A stretch of DNA of 64,000 nucleotides from Hypericum androsaemum (taxonomy: Eukaryota > Streptophyta > Magnoliopsida > Malpighiales > Hypericaceae): positions 10,833,001 to 10,897,000 of the forward strand of contig OZ023192.1 of assembly GCA_963995505.1 (NCBI GenBank). The letters are read 5' to 3'. The position numbers were made by a program, and so were the translations under genes. Below the pieces are notes generated by a model, which saw only the letters and a list, made by a program, of their open reading frames with translations, ran no database searches and was not told the origin of the DNA. Below are positions 1 through 11,285 of the stretch, in pieces; positions within the stretch are counted from its first letter, which is position 1; each line of letters begins with the position of its first letter.

Positions 1-439
1 GTGGCCAGCCACGTGGACATCCATCTCCTTCCCTCCTCCTCCTCCCCGCGTCCTCCTCCTCCTCCTCCTCCCCCGCGTCCTCGTCCTCCTCCTCCTCCTC
101 CTCCCCCGCGTCCTCCTCCTCCTCCTCGTCCTCCCCCGCATCCTCCTCCTCCTCCTCCTCCTCCTCCTCCTCCCCCCGCGTCCTCCTCCTCCTCCTCCTC
201 CTCCTCCCCGCATCCTCCTCCTCCTCCTCTCCACGTGGCGCCACGTCATCAAAATTTGGTGACGTGGCTGGCCACGTAGTTCGGGCAGGGGTCGGGTAGG
301 TTCGGGCAGGTCCGGGCAACTGCCCGGGCCTCTAATTGATGTTAATTGGAATAAGTATGACTCAATTGATACGTTTTAAACTACATGGTACTGACTTGAT
401 TTTTCACGATACCACAGGGTACTAAAGTGGACTTTTCCC
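1..439. mobile_element. Right end of a MULE-like TIR element, cut by the window edge
   Basis: The sequence running leftwards from 439 starts GGGAAAAGTCCACTTTAGTA, the same style of terminus as the complete long-TIR elements at 6401-7874 and 59972-61179. Its interior is GC-rich with a CCT tract, as those elements often have GC-rich interiors. The left end lies outside the window, so the inverted partner and target duplication cannot be seen. The proline-rich frame across it is a by-product of the CCT repeat and is not called a gene. Confidence 0.5.
36..232. repeat. Imperfect (CCT)n microsatellite
   Basis: Runs of CCT interrupted by CCCGCGT and CGT blocks. In one frame it reads as poly-proline, in another as poly-serine. 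No coding context surrounds it. Confidence 0.9.
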
Positions 440-962
440 TTGTTTTAAAGATTAATCACGTCACGTCAAGTTGCCCATTTGATGATGATAGTGGGAAGAA
501 GAAAATTCGATAGATGTAATTTCATATAGCTTTACTTTACGCAAATATTGAATCGGGCATGTGGTTTAGAATTACAGCAGAAAGTATTATTCAAATTAGG
601 ACTCCCAATAAATGTATATTTTTTCACTCATAATTTTTTTGAGTTTACGATAAATTTAAGGAATTTGTTTGTCGAGCCTAAAAAAACATGATAACTGCAG
701 TATAAACACCTCGCGTGGCATCATAATTTATTACAATACCAAAACCAAATATTAAATAGTACTCCGTGCTTAATTACGCAAAGAAATTCAAACTTTAGAT
801 CTTAATAACGAAAGACGGAAAATATCGTTTCTTATTCAAAAATATGGCAATGCATGAATGCTCCACCTCTTTACGACATTTATTCTTGATCTGGAACCCC
901 ACCTGAGTGATCGAAAAACACATGTGACTTGTGGTGAGTTACTAAACTCAGTAGCTGGACAC
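440..962. other. AT-rich spacer with nothing recognised
   Basis: No open frame of note, no repeat pair and no splice structure that I can support. It ends at the 5 bp target duplication of the Copia element. Confidence 0.5.
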
Positions 963-967
963 AATTT

Positions 968-1734
968 CGTTGGGTATGGAGTCTGAGTACAAATGGAGTA
1001 TTCAATTGGTCGAGTGAAGGCCTTGAGGATGGCTCGAGTGAAGAGCACGAGGAGTCGAATGGCTTGAGTGAAGAGCGCGAGGAGTCGAGTGGCTCGAGTG
1101 AAGAGCCTCAGAGACGATATAGGAGATGATCGGATTGGAATCAGTGCCCAGGGATGCTAGGGGGACCTTCCGGATCGAGAAACGGAGGCCGGGAAGCGAG
1201 ACGAAGAAGCGAAGGCAAAGTGGAGCAGCCCACCCGGATGGCGCCAGGTAGGGCAGTGGCCGCCACCTTTGGAGGTGCTCTCGAAAAACACTTTTTCAGG
1301 CTTGTTTTGGACAAATTTGCCCCTCCCCCGACCCAAATAACTCCGTAGGATTTTGGGCTCTACAAATACCCTTGTTACCCTCCTGGAAAGTGTGCCAAAA
1401 CCCAAGTAAAGGGTAGCCACTCCAAGTGAAGGAGAAAGAGAGAGAAAGAGAGAAAAGGAGAGAGAAGAGGAGAGAATGAGCCAAGTATGTTGGCATCCAT
1501 TGTAAGAGCAAGTGAAGCTCAAGTGTGAAGTATAGTGGAATCTCTCCTGGCTTGGTAGCCCCCGGACGTAGATCGTTGAGAGAAAATCGGGTAACCAAAT
1601 ATTGTGTCCCTCCTTGTACTTTCCTTTGTGTTTGTGTTTGTGCTCGTTCTTCTCGTGGTGTTTGTGATTTGCTCGTGTGCTTATGTGTTCGTTGTGTTGC
1701 TTGGGTCCACAGGAAGTGGGTATTTTCCCCAACA
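968..1734 (+). repeat. 5' LTR of the Copia element at 968-5178
   Basis: 767 bp, ending CCCCAACA. Matches 4436-5178 along its length apart from small indels, including a stretch near 1280-1300 that differs. The GA-rich block around 1430-1475 and the shared segment GGTAGCCCCCGGACGTAGAT are present in both copies. Confidence 0.9.
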
Positions 1735-1736
1735 AC

Positions 1737-1750
1737 TGGTATCAGAGTGC
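1737..1750 (+). other. Primer-binding site (initiator tRNA-Met type)
   Basis: TGGTATCAGAGTGC lies two bases after the 5' LTR. It matches the plant Copia primer site TGGTATCAGAGC for initiator tRNA-Met except near its end. Confidence 0.85.
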
Positions 1751-1778
1751 GGGTTAGGGCGTGGAGGGAGTAACCACC

Positions 1779-2518
1779 ATGGGTGAAGTGAGGTCGCCCG
1801 TGGAGAAGTTCGGCGGCATAGATTTTGGCTTTTGGAAAATGCAAATTGAAGATTACTTATATTGGAAGGACTTGCATTTGTCGCTTGGTGAGAAGAAGCC
1901 AGATAGTATGAAGCAAGAGGAGTGAAAGCTCCTAGATCGCAAGGCCATGAGTGTAGTGCACCTTTCTTTGTCTAGGAATATGGCGTTGCACACGGTGAAG
2001 GCGAAGTTTACTAAAGAGATGTTGGCGACGTTGTCCGAGATGTATGAGAAGCCCTCGGCCGCCAACAAAGTGCATTTGATAATGAGGTGGTTCAACCTCA
2101 AGATGGCAAAGAGTGATATGGTGGCCAAGCACTTGAATGAGTTTAATGCGACGATTGCCTAATTGAGCTCAGTGAAGATTGACTTCGACAATGAGGTACA
2201 CGCCCTAATCTTGCTAAGTTCCTTACCCGATAGTTGGAGTGGCATGGTCACGGCGGTGAGTGCCTCGGCAGAAAATAAGGTACTTAAGCTAGATGAGGTG
2301 AGGGATTTGATCATGAGTGAGAAGATTAGAAGGAGAGAATCCAGAGTAGTCTCGAGTGTGGCTTTGAGTGTGGGCAATAGGGGGAGGTACGAGTCGAATG
2401 AGAGGAAGGACTGGGGTAGGTCAAGATCTAAGCAGAGGGGTGGATTGAAGAGGGATTTGAGCTCAGTGCAATATTGGAAGTGTGAAGTGTATGGGCACTT
2501 CCAAGATTAGTGTACGGC
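1779..2518 (+). pseudogene. Copia gag remnant with stops
   Basis: A frame starting at the ATG at 1779 reads as a Copia gag (UBN2-type): FGFWKMQIEDYL near the start, then a helical region and LPDSWSGMVTAVSA. In-frame stops fall at 1923, 2160 and inside the zinc knuckle near 2508. The knuckle has lost its first cysteine (WKCEVYGHFQ followed by a stop and C). The product would be the capsid-like protein that packages element RNA. As it stands it makes no full protein. Confidence 0.85.
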
Positions 2519-2519
2519 A

Positions 2520-3106
2520 CCAATGAGGGAGGACGGGTCGGCCAATGCGATGATGGAAGACCTTGGAGATGTCTTGGTCTTGAGTGAGTGGAGTCCGTTG
2601 GAGGAGTGGGTAGTAGATTTGGGAGCCTCATTCCACTCTTGTAGTGATGCGAGGGTGATGGAGAAGTATGTCCTAGGAGAGTTTGGCAAGGTTCGTCAAG
2701 CGAATGGTAAGACCTTGCAAGTTGTGGGCATGGGAGAGGTGTGAATCAAGACCCCTAACAGATCGTTGTTGCAAATGAAGGGTGTGAAGCATGTTCCCGG
2801 GTTGAGGAGGAACTTGCTATCCGTGGGGCAATTAAGTGAGGAAGGTTATGGTGTGACCTTTGGCCGCGGGTCATGGAAAGTCACTAGGGGAGCCATGGTG
2901 GTGGCTCGAGGAGTGAAAGATGGAACGTTGTATGCGATGAAGAACACCCGTGAGTGGCAAAGTGGCCATGAGAGTGAGAAGGGTATGAAGGTGCTTTGTT
3001 CAAGAGGGAAGCAACCCAGCTTGAAGACCGAAGAGGTGGGTCTTTGTGAGCCTTGTGATCTTGGAGAGCAGAATAGAGTGAGCTTTTCGAGAGGTGATAT
3101 TTCCTG
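2520..3106 (+). pseudogene. Copia protease and pre-integrase remnant
   Basis: EEWVVDLGASFHSCSDARVM resembles the Copia protease active site, but the usual DSGA is DLGA here. After a stop near 2742 the frame continues with VKHVPGLRRNLLSVGQLSEE, a standard GAG-pre-integrase stretch, and ends at EPCDLGEQNRVSFSR, the zinc-binding tail. The cleavage enzyme would be impaired even without the stop. Confidence 0.85.
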
Positions 3107-3109
3107 AAA

Positions 3110-4015
3110 CGTGGAGAAGCTTGGATTGGTCCAAAGTAATGTGAAGGAACTGGCATCGGTGGCATCCTCGGGTGGTTCATGCTACAAAACCTCCAATGAA
3201 GAGAAAGGTCATAAGGTGTGCTTGAGATCAAGTGATGGCTGAGAGTACAAGCTCCAAGAGTTCGAGGACAAGAGAAGTGTGTTCGGTGATGAGAGTTCTA
3301 GCATTGAGATGTTCAAACTAGACATCTTGATCTCGATGGGGGCAAGAATGTACTAATTGGCCGGGAGGCCACTGAGGAGAAGGTGGTACCAAGTTTCCCA
3401 CCGCCAGTGGTTCCACATCGGAGATCCACAAGTGAAGATGGTTCACCGTAGGGATTCTTGCCCGCTAACTACTATCTCTTGTCTATAGGTGGTGGTGAGC
3501 CAGAAGATTATGCAAAGGTGCAGCGGAGTGAGCATGTGGCCAAGAGGATGCTTGCAAAAAGTGAGAAGATGGAGTCGTTGAGGGCCAACGAGACTTGGGG
3601 ACTAGTCAAACTCTATGGTAGCAAGGCATTGCATAATTTTGGGGCTCATGAGGTTAGACATATGGCAAAGGAGAACAAGTATTGCAAGGAGATAGCCAAG
3701 AAGAAGAAGACTCCAAGTGGCTTTGTATGTGGTCGTGAGAGGTATACCAAGGGGTGTACAAGATCGGTGAGTGCGAAAGTGGTAGGAGTAGAGAGGAGAC
3801 TCATGAAAAGTCCCAGAAAGTAACATGAGAAGGCAATAAAGTGGATGTCCATCTACTTGATAAGCTTTATATTGAATGGCCTAAGTGTGGCAAGATGTAT
3901 TGATGCAGATGTGGCATCAAGCTACCTTGAGAGAAGAGATGGTCTTGTAAGTGTGTTGACCAAGGGGGTTGCCTTGGAGAAGTTGGAGCTATGCCTGGCT
4001 TCAACTAGCCTTGTA
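3110..4015 (+). pseudogene. Copia integrase, RT and RNase H scraps
   Basis: From 3110, EKLGLVQSNVKELASVASSG resembles the first residues of integrase (usual form: LVHTDVWGP). A jump follows to GGGEPEDYAKVQRSEHVAKR and ANETWGLVKL, the entry to reverse transcriptase. At 3957-4010, LTKGVALEKLELCLASTSL matches the RNase H tail. The catalytic cores between are missing, so at least two large internal deletions are implied. The order of the scraps matches intact Copia order. Confidence 0.7.
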
Positions 4016-4423
4016 AAGTGATGAGAAGAGGCCAAAGCGCCAATTGGATGAGAAGATTATCTAGTGACGGCTGACGAGTGTCAATTGGTGAAGATGATCA
4101 CCTAGTAACAGGTGACAAGTGCAAAGTGGTGAAGAAGGTTACCTAGTGATGGAAGACAAGCAACAAAGTGAAGAAGGTCATCAAGTGAATAGTGACAAGT
4201 TGTGAAGAAGTGAAGAGGGTCATCAAGTGAATAGTGATAAGTGATGATTGCCTAGTGACAGGTGATTGATGATGAGGTTAGTCTCCAGGTGGGAGATTGC
4301 CAAGTGAAGAAGATGGTCACCTAGTGACGGGTGATTGGTGATGTGGTGAGTCTTCGGGTGGGAGATTGTCAAGTGAAGATGAGGATGGCCTAGTAAGAGG
4401 TGGTTCGTGTGGAGGTCAATCTC

Positions 4424-4435
4424 CAGGTGGGAGAT
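4424..4435 (+). other. Polypurine tract of the Copia element
   Basis: The segment AGGTGGGAGAT ends directly at the 3' LTR. The same motif recurs upstream at about 4288 and 4360 as part of a short repeated stretch. Confidence 0.6.
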
Positions 4436-5178
4436 TATTGGGTATGGAGCCTGAGTGTGAGTGAAACATTCAATTGGTCGAGTAAAGGCCTTGAGAATGG
4501 CTCCAGTGAAGAGCACGAGGAGTCAAGTGGCTCGAGTGAAGAGCCTCGACGACGGTACGAGAGATGATCATATTAGATTCGGTGTCCGGGGACGCTTGGG
4601 GGACCAATCAGATCGAGAAATGGGGGCCGGGAAGCGAGACGAAGAAGCGAAGGCAAAGCGGAGCAGCCTACCCGGCGGGCGCCAGGTAGGGCGGCGGTCG
4701 CTACCTTTGGAGGTGCTCTCGGGTGGGACCCAGCGCCCACCGAGAAACATGCGTGGAGCATTTTTTGGTGCCTGTTGGACAGATTTGCCCTTCCCCCGAC
4801 CCCAAATGACTTCCTAGGGTTTTTGGGCTCTATAAATACCCTTGTTAGCCTCTTAGAAAGTGTGCCAAAACCCAAGCCACTCCAAGTGAAGGAGAAAGAG
4901 AGAAAAAGAGAGAGAAGAGGAAAGAGTGAGCCATGTGTGTTGGCATCCATTGTAAGAGCAAGTGAAGCTCAAGTGTGAAGTATAGTGGAATCTCTCCTGG
5001 CTTGGTAGCCCCCGGACGTAGATCATTGAGATCAAACCGGGTAACCAAATATTGTGTCCCTCCTTGTGTTTTCCATTGTGTTTATGTTTGTGAACTCGTT
5101 CTTCTCGTGGTGTTCGTGATTTGCTCGTGTGTTTGTTGCGTTGCTTGGGTCGGGTGAAAGTGGGTGTTTTTCTCAACA
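4436..5178 (+). repeat. 3' LTR of the Copia element at 968-5178
   Basis: 743 bp, ending CTCAACA and followed by AATTT. The divergence from the 5' LTR, including several indels, suggests an insertion that is not recent. Confidence 0.9.
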
Positions 5179-5183
5179 AATTT

Positions 5184-6391
5184 AGCAGAATTAATAATAA
5201 GTTGACACAATTGAACAGAATTAATCCCAGACATAATTAACAATCCTTGGCAAAATAAAAAGAAATTCTATCGCTGAACCGAACTCGAGAGTCTACATAA
5301 ATCATGACGGATTTTTATGGGGCAGAAATAAAGACCCTTTCATTTCTGCAGCGCAGCCCAAAAGAAAGAAGAGTATCTCCCCCACAAGTCCAAGCAGTCT
5401 CTAAACCCCGCATGTTAGAATAGAAACAAAATAGAACTAAAAATAATCTCAACAGTCTAATAGATTATTTACTCAAAGCAGAAATCAAACAAAACATATA
5501 ATAAATTGTTAATACCGAAATCAGAATATGAACACAACAACCTCATAACGGAGCAATCCGAGGAACAGAGTAAAGAAGAAGAATCAAGAAAGAAAGAAAA
5601 AAGAGAGACAAAGGTAAGAGGAGGAGAAGAAGAGAACCATAAGAAAGAAGAGAGACATTTCTGTTCAGAATTGATACAAGCATAATCATCCGTATAGTTC
5701 TAGTTTAAAGCCCTTATCCCAATCCAGCAAAGCTTAAAACCTTCACTCCACCATCATAACATGTAGTCCTCAAACGATGGTTCCAAAATTCTATTCAAAT
5801 TTTTTATTAATGCCTAAGGAAACCATATATATATATATGTAATGTAGTTAAAAAACATTCTTTAATTATAACTTCAAATCCTGGATCCTATTTAACAATA
5901 TATATGAAGTCACGGAATTCTATTTGAAGATTTTCAAATGCCAGTTGCTATACAAATTATCCGAAAATAAAAAATGTTGCTCCATTAAGTTATCTTGTTT
6001 CTATTTAAAATATAGAAAGCGAAAAAAACCCGTACAAAATCAATAAGCCTAAATCGTCATAAATTTTTCTTAAGTTAATTAATTCGCCGACAACAACGAG
6101 TAGCTGTTGGTGTTTCGAGCTCTGCGGTTTTCTAGTTTCTAACTTTCTACCGTTGCGTAGCTTTCCGCTTATGTTTTATTTTTTGCATTTTGCTTTGTAA
6201 TGAGATTTTTAATCTTTGAAATATACTAGTCGGTAAAAAAAAAGTGTGAACCCAGGTTCTTAAAGTCATAAAACTACGCTGGGAGAGAGAAAATAAAGGA
6301 GTGAAGAACATTTGGTCAGGATTTTTTGGTATTCGGCTGGGTCAGTCTCGAGCAGTTGTCTGGTCATAGGACGCAGTCGAGATATAATCAA
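5184..6391. other. AT-rich spacer, no gene seen
   Basis: No open frame of interest. It contains an A/G-rich stretch near 5570-5650 and a short TA tract at about 5828-5840. I see no paired repeats or coding motif. Confidence 0.5.
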
Positions 6392-6400
6392 TTTTTTTAG

Positions 6401-7874
6401 GGAAAAGTATACTTAAGTACCATATAGTTTCACGCTTTCTAAATTTAAGCCATGTGTTTAAAATTGCGTTTTTTAGTCCTGTGATTTTTTTTCTGGGACA
6501 CCACTCGGTCCCGGGCAGCCACCTCTTGGCCGTCCACGTTGGCTCCACATCCGCCTAAACGGTGTCGTTTGGCATCCTACGTGGATGATTTGTTGTTTAA
6601 GTAATCGCTGACGTGGCGTGTGATAAATTACCAAAGAGTACCAAATTGGTTTTTAATTTTCAAAAATCTCTTCCATTCTCCTCCCCTCTCTCTTCTTCCT
6701 TCGTCCTTCTCCTCTTAAAGAAAACGACAGGGTGAAGTCGGGTGATGTATTCTTCAGGTGGCCATGAGAGAGAGGGGTAGCAAAGCTTGGGAAGTAGCAA
6801 AAGCCCTCAAACCCCTCTCGAATACCCACAGACCAGCCCGGGTTCGTCCTCCCTTGTTCCGTTCCACCACCTCCCTATTGGCTTCTGCGTTAAACTGGAG
6901 GTTCTCGACAGCGTGAGGGAGGTCGGTGATGGTGATGTCAGAGTCGAGCGTGCTGCGGCTATCCCGACGAGCCCTGTATCAGAGCCGATCTCGAGAACGG
7001 TGAGCGCATGGGGCTTGGACAGGGAGGAAGCGAGTGGGCTTCGCGATGGATCAGATCTATAGCCGTCGAGGAGTGTTACGAGGGTTGTGGCTGCGGGCCA
7101 GAGTTGGAAGGAGATCCCATGTGATGGGATTTGGCGTATCACCACCGTCGATGAGATCGAACGGATGCGGTAAAGATGGAGTTGCGAGGCGGTTGAAGCG
7201 GCACTATTTTGGGAGGCAGTTTTTGATAATGTCATCGGTTCGGGAAGTAGGAGTTTGGTAGGTTCGATGTTGGCGTCATCGTGTTCAAGGTCGAGTGTTT
7301 GAGTTTCCATTCGAGAGAATGCTCTGCTTCGGGCGAGAGGATCCGAGCACGCCGGAAGTCCTATGCCACCGCTGGTGAATAGCCCTCAAACCCCTCTCGA
7401 ATACCCGCTGGCTAGCCCGGGTTCCTCCGATAGAAAGCAGCCCTCCACGCTCAATAAGAGGAAATCCTCCATGATTTGAGTTTGAAGTTATTTACTGATT
7501 AATCTAGATTCGAGGATGTGGAGCCAACGTAAGATGAATTTAATTTAGGAAGACGAAGAAGGGGGAACCGTGCCATTAAAATCGTGGGCTTTTAAAAAAT
7601 AATTTATTTCAAAATTAGGACTAATTTAGATATTTTTTATCTGTCACGTCATCTCGACTTACACAAGTGGAGTGTCCACGTATGACAAAAAATGATGGCA
7701 TTTACGTGGATGTGGCACCCATGTGGACAGACAAGTGGTCAGATAACTACCCGGGTTACCCGGGATCGAGTGGTGTCCAAGCAAAAAAATCACAGGACTA
7801 AAAAATGCAATTTTAAACCATATGGCCTAAATTTAAAAAGTGTGAAACTATAAGGTACTTAAGTGTACTTTTCC
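6401..7874. mobile_element. Pack-MULE with long terminal inverted repeats
   Basis: The left end GGAAAAGTATACTTAAGTAC and the right end, read inverted, GGAAAAGTACACTTAAGTAC continue as matching inverted repeats for roughly 150 bases. Both arms include TTTCACnCTTTnTAAATTTA and the ACACCACTCGNTCCCGGG block. Flanks are T-rich on both sides, so a target duplication is plausible (TTTTTT) but not proven. The interior has no transposase. It holds a GC-rich captured gene fragment on the minus strand, which is what defines a Pack-MULE. Confidence 0.85.
6845..7310 (-). pseudogene. Captured fragment of a METTL21-like protein methyltransferase gene
   Basis: From the ATG at 7310 the minus strand reads like the N-terminal half of a plant Methyltransf_16 (METTL21-type) enzyme, which methylates lysines on proteins using S-adenosylmethionine. 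Visible are RIRSISSTVVIRQIPSHG, FQLWPAATTLVTLLD and motif I, VLEIGSDTGLVGIAAA; the family has GSGTG, so one glycine is now aspartate. Just after motif I the frame shifts by one base. The family sequence resumes in another frame as DITITDLPHAVENLQFNAEA then EVVERNKG. Everything past about residue 155 is absent. A lost base near 6957 explains the shift. It lies between MULE inverted repeats, so I take it as a captured, broken copy, not a resident gene. Confidence 0.82.
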
Positions 7875-8020
7875 TTTTTTCAAATCGAAGTTAACAGGAA
7901 CAGTTGCGATTCTGTTTTCAGCATTGGTTCAATTTTTATTTCCTTTAATTAGGGGAAAACGCTCTTATCAAGTGCATATATTCAGATTGGAAAATCGGAG
8001 AAAAAAAGTGCATCCAATTC

Positions 8021-8441
8021 CTGGGCTTTGGATTAGGTACGGAGTGAAGAAAATGATTCCGAATGGTTTGGAATGAAGGGGGGACCTCGCTGGCATGCAC
8101 AGTTATGTGATACTGGCATGCGTAGTTATGTTATAATGGCATGCACACTTATGTGATAATGACATTTTTTTTTGATAGCGGCATGTCCCGTTAATGATAC
8201 TGCGCGCATGACTTTTTTCATTTTGGTTTCCATATTTTAACTTTTTTGTAAAAAAGTCCAACTGGCATGCCCCGGTTACGATACTGGCATGCGTAGTTAT
8301 GTGATAATGGTATTTATTTCCAGCCTGTGTTTGCGCGTAACTTTTTTATTTTGGTCCCCGTATTTTTGTATTTTTGCAAAAAAAAACCATGTCTTCATTC
8401 CGAACAGTTCGGAATGGGGGCATTCCGTACCCAATCTAACC
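8021..8441. mobile_element. Small TIR element (MITE) with internal repeats
   Basis: The ends carry GGATTAGGTACGGAGTG and, inverted, AGATTGGGTACGGAATG, followed on both sides by a diverged GGAATG-containing palindrome. CCAATTC flanks both sides (8014-8020 and 8442-8448), a likely target duplication. The interior repeats TGGCATGCGTAGTTATGTGA several times. No coding capacity. Confidence 0.7.
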
Positions 8442-8526
8442 CCAATTCTCGAGGCTTAATAGTTCAATTTTTATTTCCACTATTAAGATATTGACTAAAT
8501 CTTTATCTCTCAACTATTAAGTATTA

Positions 8527-9068
8527 GGCTATGAATATCGGTGATTGCATGCGAGCGATCACCACACACAAATTAAAAGAAAAATTAAAAATTGGTTGCA
8601 TTTTGGGCGATTAGCTCGCCTGGCCGAGCGTCAATCGCCCTTCCTTTTTATTTTTTTTATCTTAATATAATCCTAATGACACATAACACTTGTAATTAAA
8701 TATGTAATTTGTATTTTCTGAATTTGAAACTTATCATTTCACGCATCCATTTGTATTTTAATTTATTTCTTTCTAATTTTGTATTCTAACTTTTGTAATC
8801 TTAATTTTGTTACTTTATTGTAATTTTTTTCTTGTTATAATTATGGACGTATAATTTTTACATATTACATTACAATATATATATAAACATAGATTGATTA
8901 TAGATAATATGTGGATGAGAGAGAAATTAATTACTTATTTGGTGAACAGATTGGGTGAGATCACCAATAAAGAAGGTAAAAAGAATGGGTTGGATTGAGT
9001 TGTATGTTGATGAGAGAGAAATTGTTTATTTGATGAACGATTGGTTTTGATCACCAATAAACATAGCC
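8527..9068. mobile_element. Tourist-like (PIF/Harbinger) MITE
   Basis: The terminal inverted repeat GGCTATG...GGTGAT has a right partner reading GGCTATGTTTATTGGTGATC inverted. It is flanked by TTA at 8524-8526 and 9069-9071, the Harbinger target preference. The right half contains a diverged internal duplication (GAGAGAAATT...TTGGTGAAC). No coding capacity. Confidence 0.7.
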
Positions 9069-9071
9069 TTA

Positions 9072-9652
9072 GGATATTCCTGTGGGAAAAAGGTGAAAAA
9101 AATGTCATAAAGACCTAAGACGGATCCGGAGTGGTCGTCTCAAGGTCGATCTAACGAAAAGTGGGAAAAAAGGCGAAAGAGACTGGGAAGGAAAGAAATT
9201 CATTGAGAGGGGGAAAAGGCGGTAAAAGTAAAAAAAAACATAAGTTTGGGTTTTTGTGTGTGAATTTTGTGGTGTCCCTAGGCCTAGCCCAAGTTCACCT
9301 TATATAGAAAAAGTCTCATAGCACCGACCTCCTACAAAGGGGCCCAGATTGTGTACATGAAGGCTATTCCTGTACCAAACGGACGAGGGGTAAAAGTGTA
9401 AACTCGCGTACCCACTTTTCAAGGATGGAAGCGCCTGACGCGCATGGTGGTGGGTGGATTGCTCCACGCGCCTAGGGAAGTGCACCAATTTTTTATTAAT
9501 TAAAAAAATCATCGAACTCCAAAAAAATCTCATTAAAGCTTTTTTTAATTATTTATTATTTTAAATAGTATTAAATATTATTGTAATCCGGCCTGTTATT
9601 TGACATAACCAGTCATGCCATTTGACATAACCGAGCATGCCATTTGACAAAC
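9072..9652. other. Non-coding spacer
   Basis: No gene recognised. At 9595-9652 a short unit (ATGCCATTTGACATAACC) is repeated about three times. The stretch 9290-9480 looks like leader or LTR-type sequence, but I find no partner copy in the window. Confidence 0.4.
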
Positions 9653-10013
9653 ACCTTCCAGCCACTTGTAACTCGGTCGAATATTGATTTGAAACATATT
9701 TTTGACATCCTTACACTTCAAATTTGGAGAAGATATAAACTACAAAGTTATAGATATAGGTCTCATTTTCACACAGAATCTCGAATCACCTCAATCGGAC
9801 TCCGGAGAAAGAAGTTGTGGCTCTCCAACCGAAATCAGCCGACCGTAACTCAGTCGACTCTTGATTTCAAATGAAATTTTGACATCTTTATACTCCAAAT
9901 TTGAAGAAGTCATAAACTTTAAAGTTGTAGATATATGTCTCAGCTTCATACAGAAACTTGAATTATCTCAATTGGATTACGCAATAAGAAGTTGTGGCTC
10001 CCCAACCAAAATA
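9653..10013. repeat. Tandem duplication of about 185 bp
   Basis: Two diverged copies, about 9653-9838 and 9839-10013. Each runs from GTAACTCNGTCGA through TTGACATC, CTCCAAATTTG and GTTGTAGATATA to AGTTGTGGCTC. The wording resembles segments found in plant LTRs; a related phrase occurs in the Athila-like LTR near 37690. No open frame is conserved between copies. Confidence 0.75.
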
Positions 10014-11097
10014 TATCAATCACTTCTCCAGAAATCTATCGCTCCTTCTCACAACCATTCTCCCACCGGTGTCATCCTCCACCGGCATCATCCTCCTCGC
10101 TGGCGTCGATTTCTAGATCTCCTCGCCGGCATCAATTTATTAGATTTTGTAGGGAGAGAGAATGAGAGAAAGGAGACGGGGAGGAAGATTTGGGAAAAAT
10201 GAGTGAGGAGAGAGAAAAGGGAAGATAAAAAGTGAGAGGTAAAGAACAAAAATACCCCTAATGAATTAATACCGTCAGATCTCTGACGCGCGTTTAGTCA
10301 TCGAAATAAGTGGACCAGATTAAACCCTATACGGTACGGGAACCCTCTAAGGTTCCGTACCGAATCCAGGGCCCCTACAAAGTTGAATTTGATATATAGA
10401 AAGTCTGTCTCTAAATCTATCTTCATCGAACTCTAATCCTTATCGATTTCAAGAGAGTTGATCAATATCTAACTCTGTGCTTATCCAAACTACTGAGTTC
10501 ATGTCTATCCGGTCTCTCAGAACTTGCAATGATTTCTCCGGAGTCCGTCCTCGTCCAATCTCTTTGAGCTTATCATTTCCCTCTTATTCGGAGTAGTAGC
10601 CAACCCGCTTAGCGTCCATTTCTAACGACACCTTCTGAAGTATAGTTCTAAGACCATGTTAAAAGTAGGTCAATCTTTATTTTGATGATATGAGTTACAA
10701 GATATATATACACACACATACATACAAGTAAATTGTAAGTACCTAGACTAAGTTTAATTACAACTAATAAATACTGAAGTATTTATTAGTTGCAATGGCT
10801 GTACGAAGGAGGCAACTAGCCGTTGGAGAAGATGAACGAGCTATATATATAAAGCTGGAAGAATGTGCAATGTCCAAGGAGGAAGAAATGATCTGGGCTC
10901 GAGGAGAGACGTTGCACGTTGGAGCTGGGAGTCGCCAATCATGAGAATATCCAATGATTAGTGCAACAATTATGGGAAAATGAATTCGGGAGATGTTCCG
11001 CAGATGGACATCTGCAGAATCTGCAGCAACATGTCTTCTGCAGCAAAACCAATTGTTACACCTTCTGATTTGTCACTTACTTTTTTATTTTTGTGTT
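10014..11097. other. Non-coding spacer with a short palindrome
   Basis: GGTACGGGAACC and GGTTCCGTACC at about 10332-10360 form a near-perfect hairpin, perhaps a MITE terminus. The stretch 10395-10690 read on the minus strand may be the leader of an old LTR element, but no LTR pair is visible. No gene is supported. Confidence 0.4.
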
Positions 11098-11285
11098 TAA
11101 AACCACTTGGTATCCGTTCCACTGGGTCGACTAATCCAAGTTCGAGCCGGGTAGGATTTTTGTAAGGTGGCAAAATTCTCCCAACAAGTATTTAACACTG
11201 ATGCATTCCCAATGACTCAAACTTGAGACCTTGGTTAAGCTAGAACAACTTTTTCACCAATTAATCTAAGTGTTTGTTGGTAATT
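11098..11285 (-). mobile_element. tRNA-derived SINE-like sequence
   Basis: On the minus strand an internal-promoter-like stretch (AATTGGTGAAAAAGTTGTTC, then AAGGTCTCAAGTTTGAGTC) is followed by a body ending GGCTCGAACTTGGATTAGTC. Similar, more diverged bodies occur at 31125-31290 (minus) and 37262-37420 (plus). Ends and target duplications are unclear, so the family call is tentative. Confidence 0.45.

Larger units (their letters stand above)
968..5178 (+). mobile_element. Ty1/Copia LTR retrotransposon, internally deleted
   Basis: Two LTRs bracket a 2.7 kb interior with a TGGTATCAGAG primer-binding site and a purine tract before the 3' LTR. The flanking AATTT at 963-967 and 5179-5183 is a perfect 5 bp target duplication. 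The LTR starts read CGTTGGGTATGG and TATTGGGTATGG, both one step from the usual TGTTGGG, so each has lost its TG by a separate mutation. The interior keeps gag, a damaged protease and pre-integrase stretch, a scrap of integrase, the first residues of reverse transcriptase and the RNase H tail. Most of integrase, RT and RNase H is gone, and stops interrupt the rest. It cannot move on its own. Confidence 0.93.

Noticed and set aside
1..279. Proline-rich 92-codon frame
   Set aside because: It follows a CCT microsatellite, begins with GTG at the window edge and has no other protein feature.
1157..1844. Minus-strand frames of about 180-190 codons over the Copia LTR
   Set aside because: They lie in an LTR, in antisense, and recur in the other LTR with different stops. 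They are shadows.
10332..10360. Hairpin as a terminator
   Set aside because: This is eukaryotic DNA and no gene ends nearby; a MITE terminus is more likely.
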